This document shows positions 35,970 to 46,309 of a stretch of 64,000 nucleotides of DNA, piece by piece. Within the stretch, counting starts at the first letter, position 1; each line of letters begins with the position of its first letter. The stretch is from Eumeta japonica. Taxonomy: Eukaryota > Arthropoda > Insecta > Lepidoptera > Psychidae. Where the stretch lies: contig BGZK01001226.1 in NCBI GenBank assembly GCA_005406025.1, positions 62,001 to 126,000 on the forward strand, in the 5' to 3' direction. A model generated the notes under the pieces. That model was not told the origin of the DNA. It saw nothing but the letters and a program-made list of their open reading frames with translations, and searched no databases. A program made the position numbers and the translations under genes.

Positions 35970-36968
35970 TTGATTTCGAAAGTAATCATAATGTACGAAA
36001 GATTTTCATTTTCTATTACAATAAGTTTATAGATGTATGAAATTTTTAATCGAAACCCATGCATAATTTTAGATATAATAAATAATTATATGGCATTATA
36101 ACTTGCTCTTTCTACTATTTATTTTCATAATCCTTAACTTATTTTCACGCATCTTAACAATATTTTTTAAATTACACATTGAACTACAAGTTAACACAAA
36201 TTATTATTATTCAGATTTATGTCATTTTACAAGCAAATGAATGAAAATCTCCAATATACAAACTCGTTTCCATAATAGCTCTCTATCACAAAGGTTCAAC
36301 GTATGAAAAAAACCCATTGGCTTGCCTCAAAAAGCCTCTAAGGGATAATTTTATGTATCGCCACATGAGGGCTGAATAGCTGAAACGGGTTGAGTCGTTA
36401 GGCACCTCTCAACCCTCGGTGGAAACTCTTTGAAACGCCCTCTTACGGCAGTTTATTTTCATGTAAATATTGCGAAAAAGGAAAGGAAAATTATCTACCT
36501 ACTATACGTTTTTTCTATTCTTATTGATAATATTCGAAATGAAATTTTAACGGTTTTAGTGATCAAATAGCTTAACCGCTACAAATTTAAAACTTTGAGT
36601 CGTCATTTCGTTGAATATAACCAATTAACCCCATCAGCTATATACCGAATTCGTATAGCGTTTTGAAATGTTGACAATAAACACGAATATGTTTCATGAT
36701 TTGAGTAACTTGTTTATTGACTCGACCCTGTTCTGCAAACAGAAGGTAAGCCTTAGTCTAAAATGTTACAAATCTAAAAATAAATGTACTTTTTAACGTA
36801 GGTATATTGACATAATTCCGTTATTCGTTCAGACCTAATCCGATGGAGCGATCATGGAAAACTCAGTCAAAAACTTCGTCGCCGTGCGATATACTACGTA
36901 AATATCGTCTCATGACATTTGAAAATTCATTATGGTAGGTTGGTTTTTAGACGATAAATGCCATATCA
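35970..36968. other. Intergenic sequence, no gene seen
   Basis: AT-rich. A small stem GGGTTGAG ... CTCAACCC is at about 36388-36416. A + donor-like GAAG|GTAAGCC at 36747 has no convincing exon before it. Confidence 0.4.
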
Positions 36969-37203
36969 TTAGGTCAGCGAAAAAGTTGTTTTTATATTTT
37001 GTAAGTAAAAAGTTGCAATAAAATCTCTTGTTGTGTTGTTTGTATCTGGCTAGTATTGATATTATTAAATGGACGATATTTTAAAAAAGGAAAAACAAAG
37101 ATTAAAAACGGTGTTCCGCCATTTTTCTATTGTTTTTCTGTTCACCAAATTGAGTGAATATATCGTTTAAATTCAATAAATTTTGAAATTTTATTATTTA
37201 TAA

Positions 37204-38140
37204 AAAAGGGATAAATGCGACACAAGCCGCGAAAAAAAATTGTAATGTTTATGAACCTAATGCACTGTCGGTACAAGTAGTACAAAACTGGTTCAAGAAT
37301 TATCAGTCCGGTAATTTTGATGTCAAAAATGAACCACGCTTTGATCGACCGGTTATGGATAAAGTCGATGTCATTTTCGAAAAAGTTAAGCAGGATCTGC
37401 TTATTAATTCTTATGACATAGCTGAAGAGCTAAAGACTGACCACAAAACAGTTTTGACTCATTTGCAAAAAGCTGGATATACAAAAAAGCACGTTACTTG
37501 GATCCCACACGAGCTCACTGAAAGAAATGTAATGAATCGTATGCTCATTTGCGATTCTCTATTGAAACGTAATGAAACTGAACTGCTTTTAAAAAGATTG
37601 ATCACTATTGATGAAAAATGGATATTTTTCATCAATAGTGACAAGAACGCCTGTGACAAGAACGAGCAAAAAGGTCATAGTTAAAAAACAAGCAAGCTCT
37701 ACAGACTATAGCGAAACCCGGATTAACTTGCAATAAATTGATGCTGTGTATGGTGGGATTTAAAGGGCATTATTCATTATGGTTTTACCGATGAGCAAAA
37801 CCATCAATTCGGATCTTTACTGCAAACAGCTGATGAGACTCAAGCAAGAAGTAGAGAAAAAACGGCTGAAATTGATCAACAGAAAGGGTGTGGTTTTTCA
37901 CCATAATAACACCGGACCACAAGAGTTTGTTTGGAAAATGTTAATGCATCCACCATATATCTTTGATTTTATACCTGATTATTTTCATCTATTTCAGTCT
38001 TTTCGGAATTTTTCAGGTAGTGTTAAGATTAACATCAAGAGAGGACTGTCAAAACTACTTGTTGCAGTTTCTTGATCAGAAGTCCCAAAATTTCTACAGC
38101 AAGGGTATTATACCACTACCTACAAAATGACAACAAGTTG
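37204..38140 (+). pseudogene. Mariner transposase pseudogene
   Basis: The frame is open without a start codon from about 37204 through 37684: HTH region (ALSVQVVQNWFKNYQSG), linker, WIPHELTERN (37498-37530), LICDSLLKRNE and the first catalytic block as ITIDEKW (37600-37620). A 17-bp fold-back then replaces the sequence after DEKW, and the frame ends at 37684. The second half resumes at 37779: INSDLYCKQL, LINRKGVVFHHNN, where the second catalytic Asp of HDNA-type motifs is Asn. It continues HPPYIFDFIPDYFHLF and FYSKGIIPLPTK. With a broken frame and a changed catalytic residue it cannot encode an active enzyme. Confidence 0.88.
37602..37641. repeat. 17-bp perfect hairpin inside mariner
   Basis: Arms 37602-37618 and 37625-37641 are exact reverse complements with the 6-nt loop TGGATA. 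The left arm encodes the catalytic TIDEK motif and the right arm is its inverse copy. Confidence 0.92.
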
Positions 38141-38259
38141 TTGAACAAAACGATATACTTATATATATTGTTATGATTAAATGTAAATTAAATATGATGA
38201 AACATTATCTTGAATTTGTATATAAAACAGAAAAAACTTTTTCGCCGACCTTATATTTA

Positions 38260-38645
38260 TCTTGGGATATATACCTAAAAGCGTTATTTACTACTGACCA
38301 AAATAACACCCCTGTTCAAAAATGTTAACATGTATATATACAAATAAAAAGTGTACATGTGAATATTGTAATAAATCGAAGCCATATTTATATATCAACT
38401 GAATCTTTTTACAGAAATAGTTCAGTACGGAATCTCGTTTTTTTAAATGGAATCGTACTTTAAAATGACGACTTGATTAGAGAGGTTTTTTTAATTTTTC
38501 ATAAAATAAATTAGTCTGCTGACTTATAAAGTAAAAAAAAAACTCTAAAAAAACATTATTCTCAAGAACTGATAAAAAGTAGAAATTTAAAAACCATAAT
38601 CAATACATAAGTAAAGTTAATACATAAGTGACATCTGCAAGCACC
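38260..38645. other. AT-rich sequence upstream of the 38.7 kb first exon
   Basis: No feature beyond short A/T runs and a direct repeat AATACATAAGTAAAG / AATACATAAGTGACA near 38605-38635. Confidence 0.45.
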
Positions 38646-38670
38646 GAGTATAGATAAATATTTAAATTCA

Positions 38671-38798
38671 TCAGTCCGATGCGCGCGCGCTTTACCGTCG
38701 GGTGCTCGGCAGGTACGGGTTTTCAGTTTTCAGAATTCGGGCGCCGGCGCCGGCTGAGACGAACGGCGTCGGCATCGATGCCATGCGTGTAAATGGAG
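38671..38798 (+). other. Putative first exon and promoter of a + strand gene
   Basis: An initiator-like TCAGT (38671-38675) sits about 24 bp after a TATAGATA motif and opens a strongly GC-rich stretch (GCGCGCGCGC, GGGCGCCGGCGCCGGC) ending in ATGGAG|GTAAGTAG, a full-consensus donor (exon end 38798). An ATG at 38793 would give Met-Glu before the splice; an alternative ATG at 38783 gives MRVNG with another phase. The rest of the exon is non-coding. Downstream exons were not recognised, so the gene may continue past the window. Confidence 0.45.
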
Positions 38799-38804
38799 GT
38801 AAGT

Positions 38805-41100
38805 AGACTTTCTCGTCATTTATTTAATTATTAGATCGTTACACAGAGCGATATTATTATATAATACATTATATCGATTATAATACAATAAACCATTTGA
38901 CGTGCATAATGGCGTTGCCATTAAATACATCAGAAAAAAACCTCAAAATATAATGAATTTTACATACATATTTTTTATAAATACAAACCAGAAGAATTAG
39001 GCTAATGATATTTTTAAAACACTGATAAGGTCATAATTGGAATAAGTTATCTCGATTTGGAATCTATATCTTATATGAAATATGATGATCTATTTGAGTC
39101 AGTTCGACATAAATTTTTATATAGTGCATATTTCGTATCACAGGCTTCTTATACATCACCATTAAATATATAAGTTCCCTTCGATTTATTTTCACTTTCA
39201 TTTTTTTCTTACAAAAACATAATTTATAAAATTCTATCAACAAAGTTTGTAAATGATTATTGTAAAACTAATATATTTGCTTTTTATTTGCTCTGTTATT
39301 TCGAAATTATAAAATTAAATATAACTTTTATATTTAATTATACCATATATACTTATGGATAACAGTACTGTTTACAATATAACAATACTATATAACTTTA
39401 ATTTGTCGCCGTCACTATGTAGAGAATTCATAAAAGTGTACATCCCAATATCTATGTATATTTTTATAATAACCACAATAAATGTTTTTTTTTTAGTAAT
39501 ATTCAATGTGATAGCAATAGTATTTTTATAAACTATATATAAATTATCCTATAGACGCAATATGAATATAATATAGACATTTTAATTCCAGGAAATTATG
39601 TGACCTTGCCAAATCGATAGTAGAGTATTGTTCAAACGCTTCGCGTTATGAGGCGCGCAAATTATTAACAGCAAATCATATAAATTCGTTAACAACGGTC
39701 CACTAATGTGACGTCCGTGATGATTCAGGATTAAATTTTCATTTCGATATCAGACCCGACAGCAATCTCGTTCCGACTCCCAACTCCAAAACTAAAGTCC
39801 TTTTAATAAATGATTTCAATGTGGTTTACTGAAATATTCGAGTTGGAGTAGAGGTCGGGCATAACCAAAGTGACCGTCAGTAATTTCGTTCGTATATTCT
39901 ATGCCTTTTGTATCTACACCTTTATAAGAATTTCGGAAATTCCGTTTTCAATTCAACGACACAGATAAAACGCGTTTTTCGAAATTTCAACAGTAAAAAT
40001 TTTCCCATAATCGTTATGAATAAGATGACAAAGCAATTGCATCAAAATGTGCAGAGTACCATAAAATTTATAACAATAAAATTAGATGAATTCCAAGATT
40101 TGCAAAATATAGAATTTTCAATTCCATGAATTCCAATCGTAGTCACCTTCTCGTAAATGGAATACATCCGTTCTTAGAGATCTCGTCTTCGTCAAATTTG
40201 ATATTCGATACTGTAGGTCGTGCTGAGTGTGGTATTAGGAATGGTCCAAGACTCTGGTCTCGATGCTACGTAACTTTCCAATATGACAAAGCACGACAGT
40301 TCTGATGTTGGCCTTTCATACTATGCGTTCTATTGTATTTCTCCAAGTATTAGAGTCTAATTTTAATTTTGTTCTTCTAATAGTTTTTGACATTAGTACA
40401 TTTCGTATGTGTACGAATTAGTAAATGCATACAGATAATTAAAACCTCTTTTTTATTACAAAAAAATACTTTTAAAGATTAGGTATATAAAATTTACTTC
40501 ATAAATATTATGTTTAAGGGTTATAATAAGTCTTTTTCATATAAATAATAACATCCCATTTATGCCACGAGTGAAAAGCTTCTAATTACAACAAAATAGG
40601 CAACTATTGTCTCCGCAAAAATTGTCGTTATAACATTAAATTACTATAACCAACTATAATGTAATAATACTTTAGAGAGACTATGCTAATAACATTTCTT
40701 CGGTTTTACAAGAAAAAAATATTTAATAGAAATGTTTTTTATTGACTAAATTAATCTAAATAGAATAGTGATTTAATAAAGATACTAATTATATTTAAAA
40801 AAAGGTAAGTGCGAGATGAATTCACGTGGAGGTGATTCCGTACGATATGTAGTCTACCATGTTTTATTTTTAATTTCACGTAAAGTTTATTTTAGCTAAA
40901 ACAACTGTAAATGTGTTACACGTAAAATATTGAGTGATTTACCGTGTTATTTTAAGACCGTACACTTCCTATAGGTTTTTTTATGATCTCTAAATAAGAA
41001 TTATTTTCCATATTTTTTCAAAATTATTGACTCGGTAGTTTAGAGGATAAGAGGGAAATTGCCAATTTTCACTTATGTCCTTAAATAAGTACAATTATTT
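38805..41100. other. Intergenic or intron 1 of the 38.7 kb gene
   Basis: AT-rich. If the exon at 38671-38798 is real this is its first intron. A + acceptor-like TTTTAATTCCAG at 39592 is followed almost at once by stops in the frame expected from Met-Glu. The GC-richer part near 40140-40330 is unclassified. Confidence 0.35.
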
Positions 41101-41107
41101 ATTTTAA

Positions 41108-41110
<3 letters not shown>

Positions 41111-41199
<89 letters not shown>
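41111..41199 (+). repeat. (AT)n microsatellite, about 89 bp
   Basis: An uninterrupted run of about 44 AT units, the longest simple repeat in the window. Confidence 0.97.
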
Positions 41200-41202
<3 letters not shown>

Positions 41203-41396
41203 AGACCCTATCAATAAGCCCTTTAACTGTATTTATCATACAGTATAGTTTCAGAACTCTTTGTTCCCTAAATATGACCTCGAATATTCGAAGTTCATTT
41301 ATTTGCGTGACATGTCCGTGTTTGGGTTACACAAATTCGTATGTGTACAACTTTTCAAATTGATCAGTCCAGTAGATTAGAAATAAATTGGCTATA

Positions 41397-41470
41397 ACAG
41401 ACGGACAGACACACAGGCACACAAATATTCATACATAGGTCCCTTAGGATGTACGGAACCCTAAAAATTA
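41397..41470 (+). repeat. End fragment of the CCGGYCAA/GGAACCC repeat
   Basis: CAGACGGACAGACACACAGG followed by GGTCCC and TGTACGGAACCCTAAAAA, the 3' signature of this repeat. The 5' part was not found. Confidence 0.6.
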
Positions 41471-41479
41471 TGTTTTTTC

Positions 41480-42910
41480 TCCGAATTGTGAAATATCCCG
41501 GAATAACGAACATCTTTTAAATTACACGCTCGTGAAAACATATGAGGCAGGTTTAACTTGTACCTATGTTAATAAAATAGCTGCTTATTAGGCGCATTAG
41601 AGGGAATCCCGTAAATTGTGCGGAAGGGACAAATAAGGGTTCGCCCAAATGAAACCCAAGGCAATAAATCCTGGACAATTTATACCACGAGTGCATACAT
41701 TATCTTAATCCAGGGCTAAATTCTACATCCGCATAATAAAATAATCAATTTAACCTTAGGGATACCTGTATTTGAAATCGTGACCGGTTTTTCTGTGTTT
41801 ATACGCCAACATAAAAAAATGTATGTGTGTGCACTTCACACACGGTAGAGTGACACTTCTGAAAAATAACTGACCAAAGAATAAGATAAATATATGGCGG
41901 TGTGCTTCAAACTCTTATTTGATATAATAAACTGTTAATTGTTGTTTAAAAAGGAAATACGTCAAAATACGTTGTTTTAACCTCACAATTGGCAGTTGAC
42001 TGTCAGTCATAAAGATATTAACATTTCGGACATTCAATTAATGTCGCAAATGCCAATATCTATAATATTATCTATATTTTAACATTTATAATATTTAATT
42101 TTAATAGTTAGCAGGTAACTCTTGCAAATTAGAGTTTGAAACACACCGTTCATAGACTATCAGAGTAGAATAATTATATAATTTTTTTTTTCAACATTCT
42201 GATCTGTCACTTCACCTGCACTTTTTCTCGCCACACTCTCGTTCTTTCTGCGCATGGATTAGCCATATTTACATTAAAATTTTATATTTTAAGGAAGAAA
42301 ATAAATTATAAAAAAAACGAGAACACTAAACAATACTCTAAATGCATTAGATATACACGTTAGTTTTGATGGACACTCTATGGGAATCCGACTGCTGTAC
42401 TCAACGATCGCCGTGACGCCTGAATGCAGTGCACGCGCCCGCGGACAACGAGAAGCAAAGAAAGCGAGAGGAACGTTTGTGTGACTTTTCTCCGCTACCC
42501 GACGATACCCGAAGGCAAGCGAGACACTGCTCACAGTCTACCCGACGCAGTGGTCACCCCCACTGCTTTTCGTCACATAAAAAGGTTGCGGATCAGAATT
42601 TCAAAACCCTCCCATAAAAAGTATCACTTCAAAATTAAAACAAAATCAAAATACTCATTCTGCAGAAGAAACTGCAATCACTTTTGTGATCACCTGTTAT
42701 ATTCCAATGAGTTTACGATTTGCTGATGATACTATGCATTCGGTTCCGAGTTCATTATATCATTTCAGTTTCATTGATATTTGGCAAAAATCATGCTCTC
42801 TTAAATAGGATATTCATAATCAGGTGCAAAAGCATGAAACTCACGCAATGGACGTGATAGACCTTCCATCGATTTCTTTTTTTTTAATTTTCATAGAGTC
42901 AAATATAATC
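41480..42910. other. Intergenic sequence with a GC-rich patch
   Basis: A GC-richer stretch at about 42385-42570 is overlapped by three ORFs on both strands (81, 100 and 62 codons), none with a recognisable domain. It may be promoter or repeat. The flanks are AT-rich. Confidence 0.35.
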
Positions 42911-42917
42911 CGTATAC

Positions 42918-43170
42918 AGGATGGAATCGATCATGCATGCATCTTTTAGCAAATATTAGTAATCTCATCCTTTTTTTATAACAACTTTGCCAAAGAAACC
43001 ATAATCATTGAAGTACCCATTTCTGAACAAAACATTTCTAAAACGTGTCATAAAAGCTTAGAATATGTTCTAAAAATTTACAATGTGCCAACCTTACGAC
43101 CTTGCTGAAGGTCGTATGTCACACTATGCTCCCAAACGCGTTCACGAAGAGCGCCTAGTCGCGCCTCAGC
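42918..43170 (+). repeat. Partial copy of the 18.96 kb fold-back repeat
   Basis: CAGGATGGAATCG ... TTTTTATAACAACTTTGCCAAAGAAACC followed by ATTGAAGTACCCATTTCTGAAC parallels 18961-19070 segment by segment. The following GC-rich part differs more, and the right arm is missing, where mariner copy 3 begins. Confidence 0.55.
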
Positions 43171-43324
43171 ATGCGTGCATGGACGTTACATCTCCCTAGC
43201 TGATTCGCGTTACAAACGCGCAGTTATTGACCTTCCAAGAAACTTTTAGTATTTTGCTATAAGTTTACGATATTGACGTTTTTGAAACTAAGATTTTTAA
43301 AATCGGGCAAATTAATGGTCGTAT

Positions 43325-43925
43325 GACCATTAGTTTGCTGGAGGTTATTGACGAACAACCAATCACTATTTACGGTACGACAATTTTCCAAAGCAATAAT
43401 AGCCACGTGGCCAAGTTTATTAAAAAAAGAAGCAATCATCCGCATAAAGGCACATCGTTCGCGCGCCACTTTGGTTGGTTTCGGCTCATCTCGATAGGCC
43501 TGTACGATCGATTTCTGCTTTGTTTTGGGATCGTAGCATTAAATCCATGTTCCGTCACCTGTTACTATGTCCCACACCAAATTTGGTAAGCATGACATTG
43601 CACCAATTGACACGGTCTATTTTTTGAGCCTCAGTCAAATAATGTGGGATCTACCGTGAACACGTTTCTTTCATACCCAAATTTTTGAGTAGAATTCATT
43701 TTTTTGCTTATACCTAAGAATACTCGAATCTCATGGTAAGTCACATGCCTTTCTATTTCGATAATGCACGCACAGCATCGATGTTTTTGTTGTTCAAAAC
43801 GGTGGACGGGCAATCATCACGAAATTCGTCATTGAGATTGATATGACTGCTAATAAATTTTGCAAACCAGTTGTAAATAATAGACTTGCGAAGCCGAGCG
43901 AAGCTATGCTGAGCTGTCAAATTAC
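43325..43925 (-). pseudogene. Decayed mariner transposase (copy 3)
   Basis: On the minus strand, from high to low coordinate: YNWFAKF, then NDEFRDDCPST and NNKNIDAVRAL (43780-43890), HVTYHEIRVFLGI (about 43725), LTEAQKIDRVNWCNVML (about 43590-43640), then LVWDIVTGDGTWI with the first catalytic Asp retained (about 43545), CYDPKTKQKS, RDEPKPTKVARER, FFNKLGHVAIIALENCRTVNSDW (43365-43450). It then loses similarity, so the C-terminal third is absent. Stops and frameshifts are frequent. A distinct mariner lineage from copy 2. Confidence 0.85.
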
Positions 43926-44179
43926 ACTTAAAAACGTAAAAATAATACTACGAAAATAATCACGTTCTAAATCTATCTATTTAATTAAATGAAATTAAAT
44001 GAAACAAACTGTATCCTACAGCCAGAGTCTTATTTTCATATGTAGTAATCACTTTTTAAATATTATTTATGTAAGTGGCCAGTTCCAGAAAATTATAGTA
44101 TGCCTCACGTTTATGTAAACAAAAATAATTTTAATACAATGTTAGTTCATTTTAGTTACTTCGGCAATTGTTATTTATC

Positions 44180-44550
44180 CTTCTTTACAGCAGATCGCGC
44201 GTCAAACGAGCATGCGAGTCACTAAAAAGCAGGTAGTCCTCGCCGCCTATGAACACTCGTAATTCCAGAGGTGTCACTAGTGCGTTGTCAGCCTCTTGCG
44301 TAGGAATAAGATACCTGATAGAGGAGGGAGAGGGCTGATGAAGGAGGAAGTAAGGTAGTGGAGGAGGTAGTGACCTACCAGAATTCTCACTCACTGGATG
44401 AAATACAACAAAGGAAGCTGTAATTTCACGTCTGTATTCTATGAGAGTATGGTATTTTACTGGTCGAACCAGACTATTCTCGCGCTATTGCAAGTTGATC
44501 AAAACAGCACTATACCACATTATCGCAATTTTTTCTACGAAATAGCTGTA
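44180..44550 (+). repeat. Dispersed repeat, copy 2, with purine-rich tract
   Basis: Includes a GA-rich tract at 44318-44373 and then ATTCTCACTCACTGGATGAAA, CACGTCTGTATTCTATGAGAGTATGG and GCACTATACCACATTATCG, the same order as 16184-16340. The 69-codon minus ORF across the tract (44185-44394) is Pro-rich only because of it. Confidence 0.6.
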
Positions 44551-44559
44551 CTATTACTT

Positions 44560-45660
44560 AACAAATTGCTTTGGAGAATAGTATACAAAGCTATATATAA
44601 GTGTTGTATTGCACTTCTGTACTCTTGCACAAAATGCTTCGAACATAGCTAATAGATACATAACATGTTTTATTATCGAGCATTAGTAGATAACGATATG
44701 AGTCTATTATTACAGATGAAGGCACAATCTGTCCTAAGCTGTTTGCAAAAACTATTATAACACACGTGGGAAGCACACTTCGTCGCATTGATATCATCGT
44801 AAATGCGTTTTTATGTATCCATTATTCAAGTTTTCGCCTTTCAAGGGGTATTTTAGAAAGTTATCAGTTCATAAACTGAAAAAGTCTCTAAAAAATTTTA
44901 AGAATCATACACTGACATAGACGAACAAAACCATTGATTATATCAATATTACACCTATTCGAAGTGTATTGGCTCACCGCCAATCGCAATGCTTTTTCTC
45001 ACTTGCGCGCGCAGTTATTTATCGTTCTTATTTACAAAATATCCAATCACGTAAGGAAGAAACGTATTTTACTGTAGTTTACGTAACGTCAAATTCGATA
45101 TCACTGACAAATAAGTAGTAGTCAGTTTGACATCTATAATGGTTAAAAAATCTTCAACTTTTCAAACCACGTGCAAAACATGCTTATCACCAAAGAGTAA
45201 CTGTTTGCTGTCATAGACTTTGAGACGTCACGAACATTCAACAAACGTGATTCCGTTTCGATCAACAGACAGATAAGTCAATTTATAGTTTCTACAAAAT
45301 TGTATCGGAAAGAACGTAGTTTTGTCATAATTGTGTACAAATTTTCGTTCTGAAAAAGAACTATTTCAACGGTTTTTGCATCACATATATATTAATAGTC
45401 CACTGATCACAAAGCTCTACTCGCACTATTATGACGTTCAATTTTCGTTAATACATGCGGAAAGATTTGGCAAAGGTTCATTTTATTTCTAAAAATGCAC
45501 AGATACATTCTGTTGCGAACTGGAACAATGAAATGAACAAAGATTTATTCAATATTAATTAGAATGTTCTTGCACAAGAATGTGGTTTGTACTTATCACC
45601 ACCATGGAGAATAATACAGAAGGGGTTAATCACTCCGCCGTAGAAGCGTATCTGCGACAA
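44560..45660. other. Intergenic sequence, no gene seen
   Basis: AT-rich; ORFs at 44398-44652 and 44591-44797 lack motifs. Confidence 0.45.
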
Positions 45661-45734
45661 ACTTTTTATTACAGATAGTTGTCACCCGTGTCTCCAGCGT
45701 TTGAACCGCTAACGAAGTATTTAATCTTTCGAGC

Positions 45735-45935
45735 GGTTTCTTTTTCATTCACAGTTCCGAAGTCGGTCCTATTCTCGATTTTGATTTCGCTTCCCCTCTC
45801 TTTTCCTATTCCGGTCTCGTGCCCTATTTCAATCTCAATCGTGCTATCGATTACGATATCGGTCCTACTTTGTGTTGCCGTGTCAGTTCCTCTCTCGATT
45901 TTAATCTTGATCTCATTCCAAATAGCATTCAATGT
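45735..45935 (-). repeat. Degenerate hexamer repeat, longest copy
   Basis: A minus-strand frame reads IEIEIGHETGIGKERGSEIK-type alternation, produced by drifting GAGATT/GAAATC/GGGACC hexamers. The opposite frame is a run of Ser/Ile/Leu. Two opposite-strand ORFs of 123 and 127 codons exist only because the repeat has no stop in either direction. Non-coding origin is more likely than a structural protein. Confidence 0.5.
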
Positions 45936-46023
45936 TGTCAGCAATAAAAACGCCACCGCCACTAATTTAATAACCCCATTTATTAAATTAGTCTCTGATT
46001 TTCTACATGTATTCCATTCACTG

Positions 46024-46305
46024 TTAGACAAACAAGACAAACTGAGGCAAATTATTACGTAAACAATATACAGTAGGCAGAATCACTTGCGGACTCGCAG
46101 GTTGTTGACTGTCAGGATGAGTTTCACTATGAAGTCTTAGAACGACAGCAATGTCACCTCTGCAAACTTTTTTGCAGAGTTTGTCTATGACCTCATAACT
46201 AGTTGGGTTCAAACTGCAAAACGTGGATGAGGAACCAAGTGTGCCATGTCTGGCAACCCCATATCGGAAACAAAAGCATGAGCTTGTAAACAGAAAAAAT
46301 AACAA
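46024..46305 (-). CDS. Unrecognised 93-codon ORF, doubtful
   Basis: The translation has balanced composition in its middle (GVARHGTLGSSSTFCSLNPT, then YEVIDKLCKKVCRGDIAVVL) and an acceptor-like TTGCCAG before ACATGG at about 46250, so it might be exonic. It has no recognised domain, no partner exon was found, and it lies next to the hexamer repeat. Treat as hypothetical. Confidence 0.2.
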   Translation of the reverse strand: MLFFLFTSSCFCFRYGVARHGTLGSSSTFCSLNPTSYEVIDKLCKKVCRGDIAVVLRLHSETHPDSQQPASPQVILPTVYCLRNNLPQFVLFV

Positions 46306-46309
46306 TATA

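Larger units (their letters stand above)
36970..38253 (+). mobile_element. Mariner transposon (copy 2), nearly full length
   Basis: Terminal inverted repeats GGTCAGCGAAAAAGTT (from 36972) and AACTTTTTCGCCGACC (to 38250) bound about 1.28 kb and are flanked by TA-containing sequence. The interior carries a single mariner transposase reading frame in pieces, described separately. Confidence 0.85.

Noticed and set aside
36700..36755. Donor-like GAAG|GTAAGCC on + and acceptor-like CTGTTTGCAG on -
   Set aside because: Both occur in the same few bases with no good exon on either side.
41111..41199. Long AT run as origin or matrix-attachment site
   Set aside because: Nothing but a simple microsatellite is visible.
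43323..43589. 88-codon + ORF
   Set aside because: It is the antisense of mariner copy 3.
45669..46062. Opposite-strand ORFs of 123 and 127 codons
   Set aside because: Both are products of the degenerate hexamer repeat.
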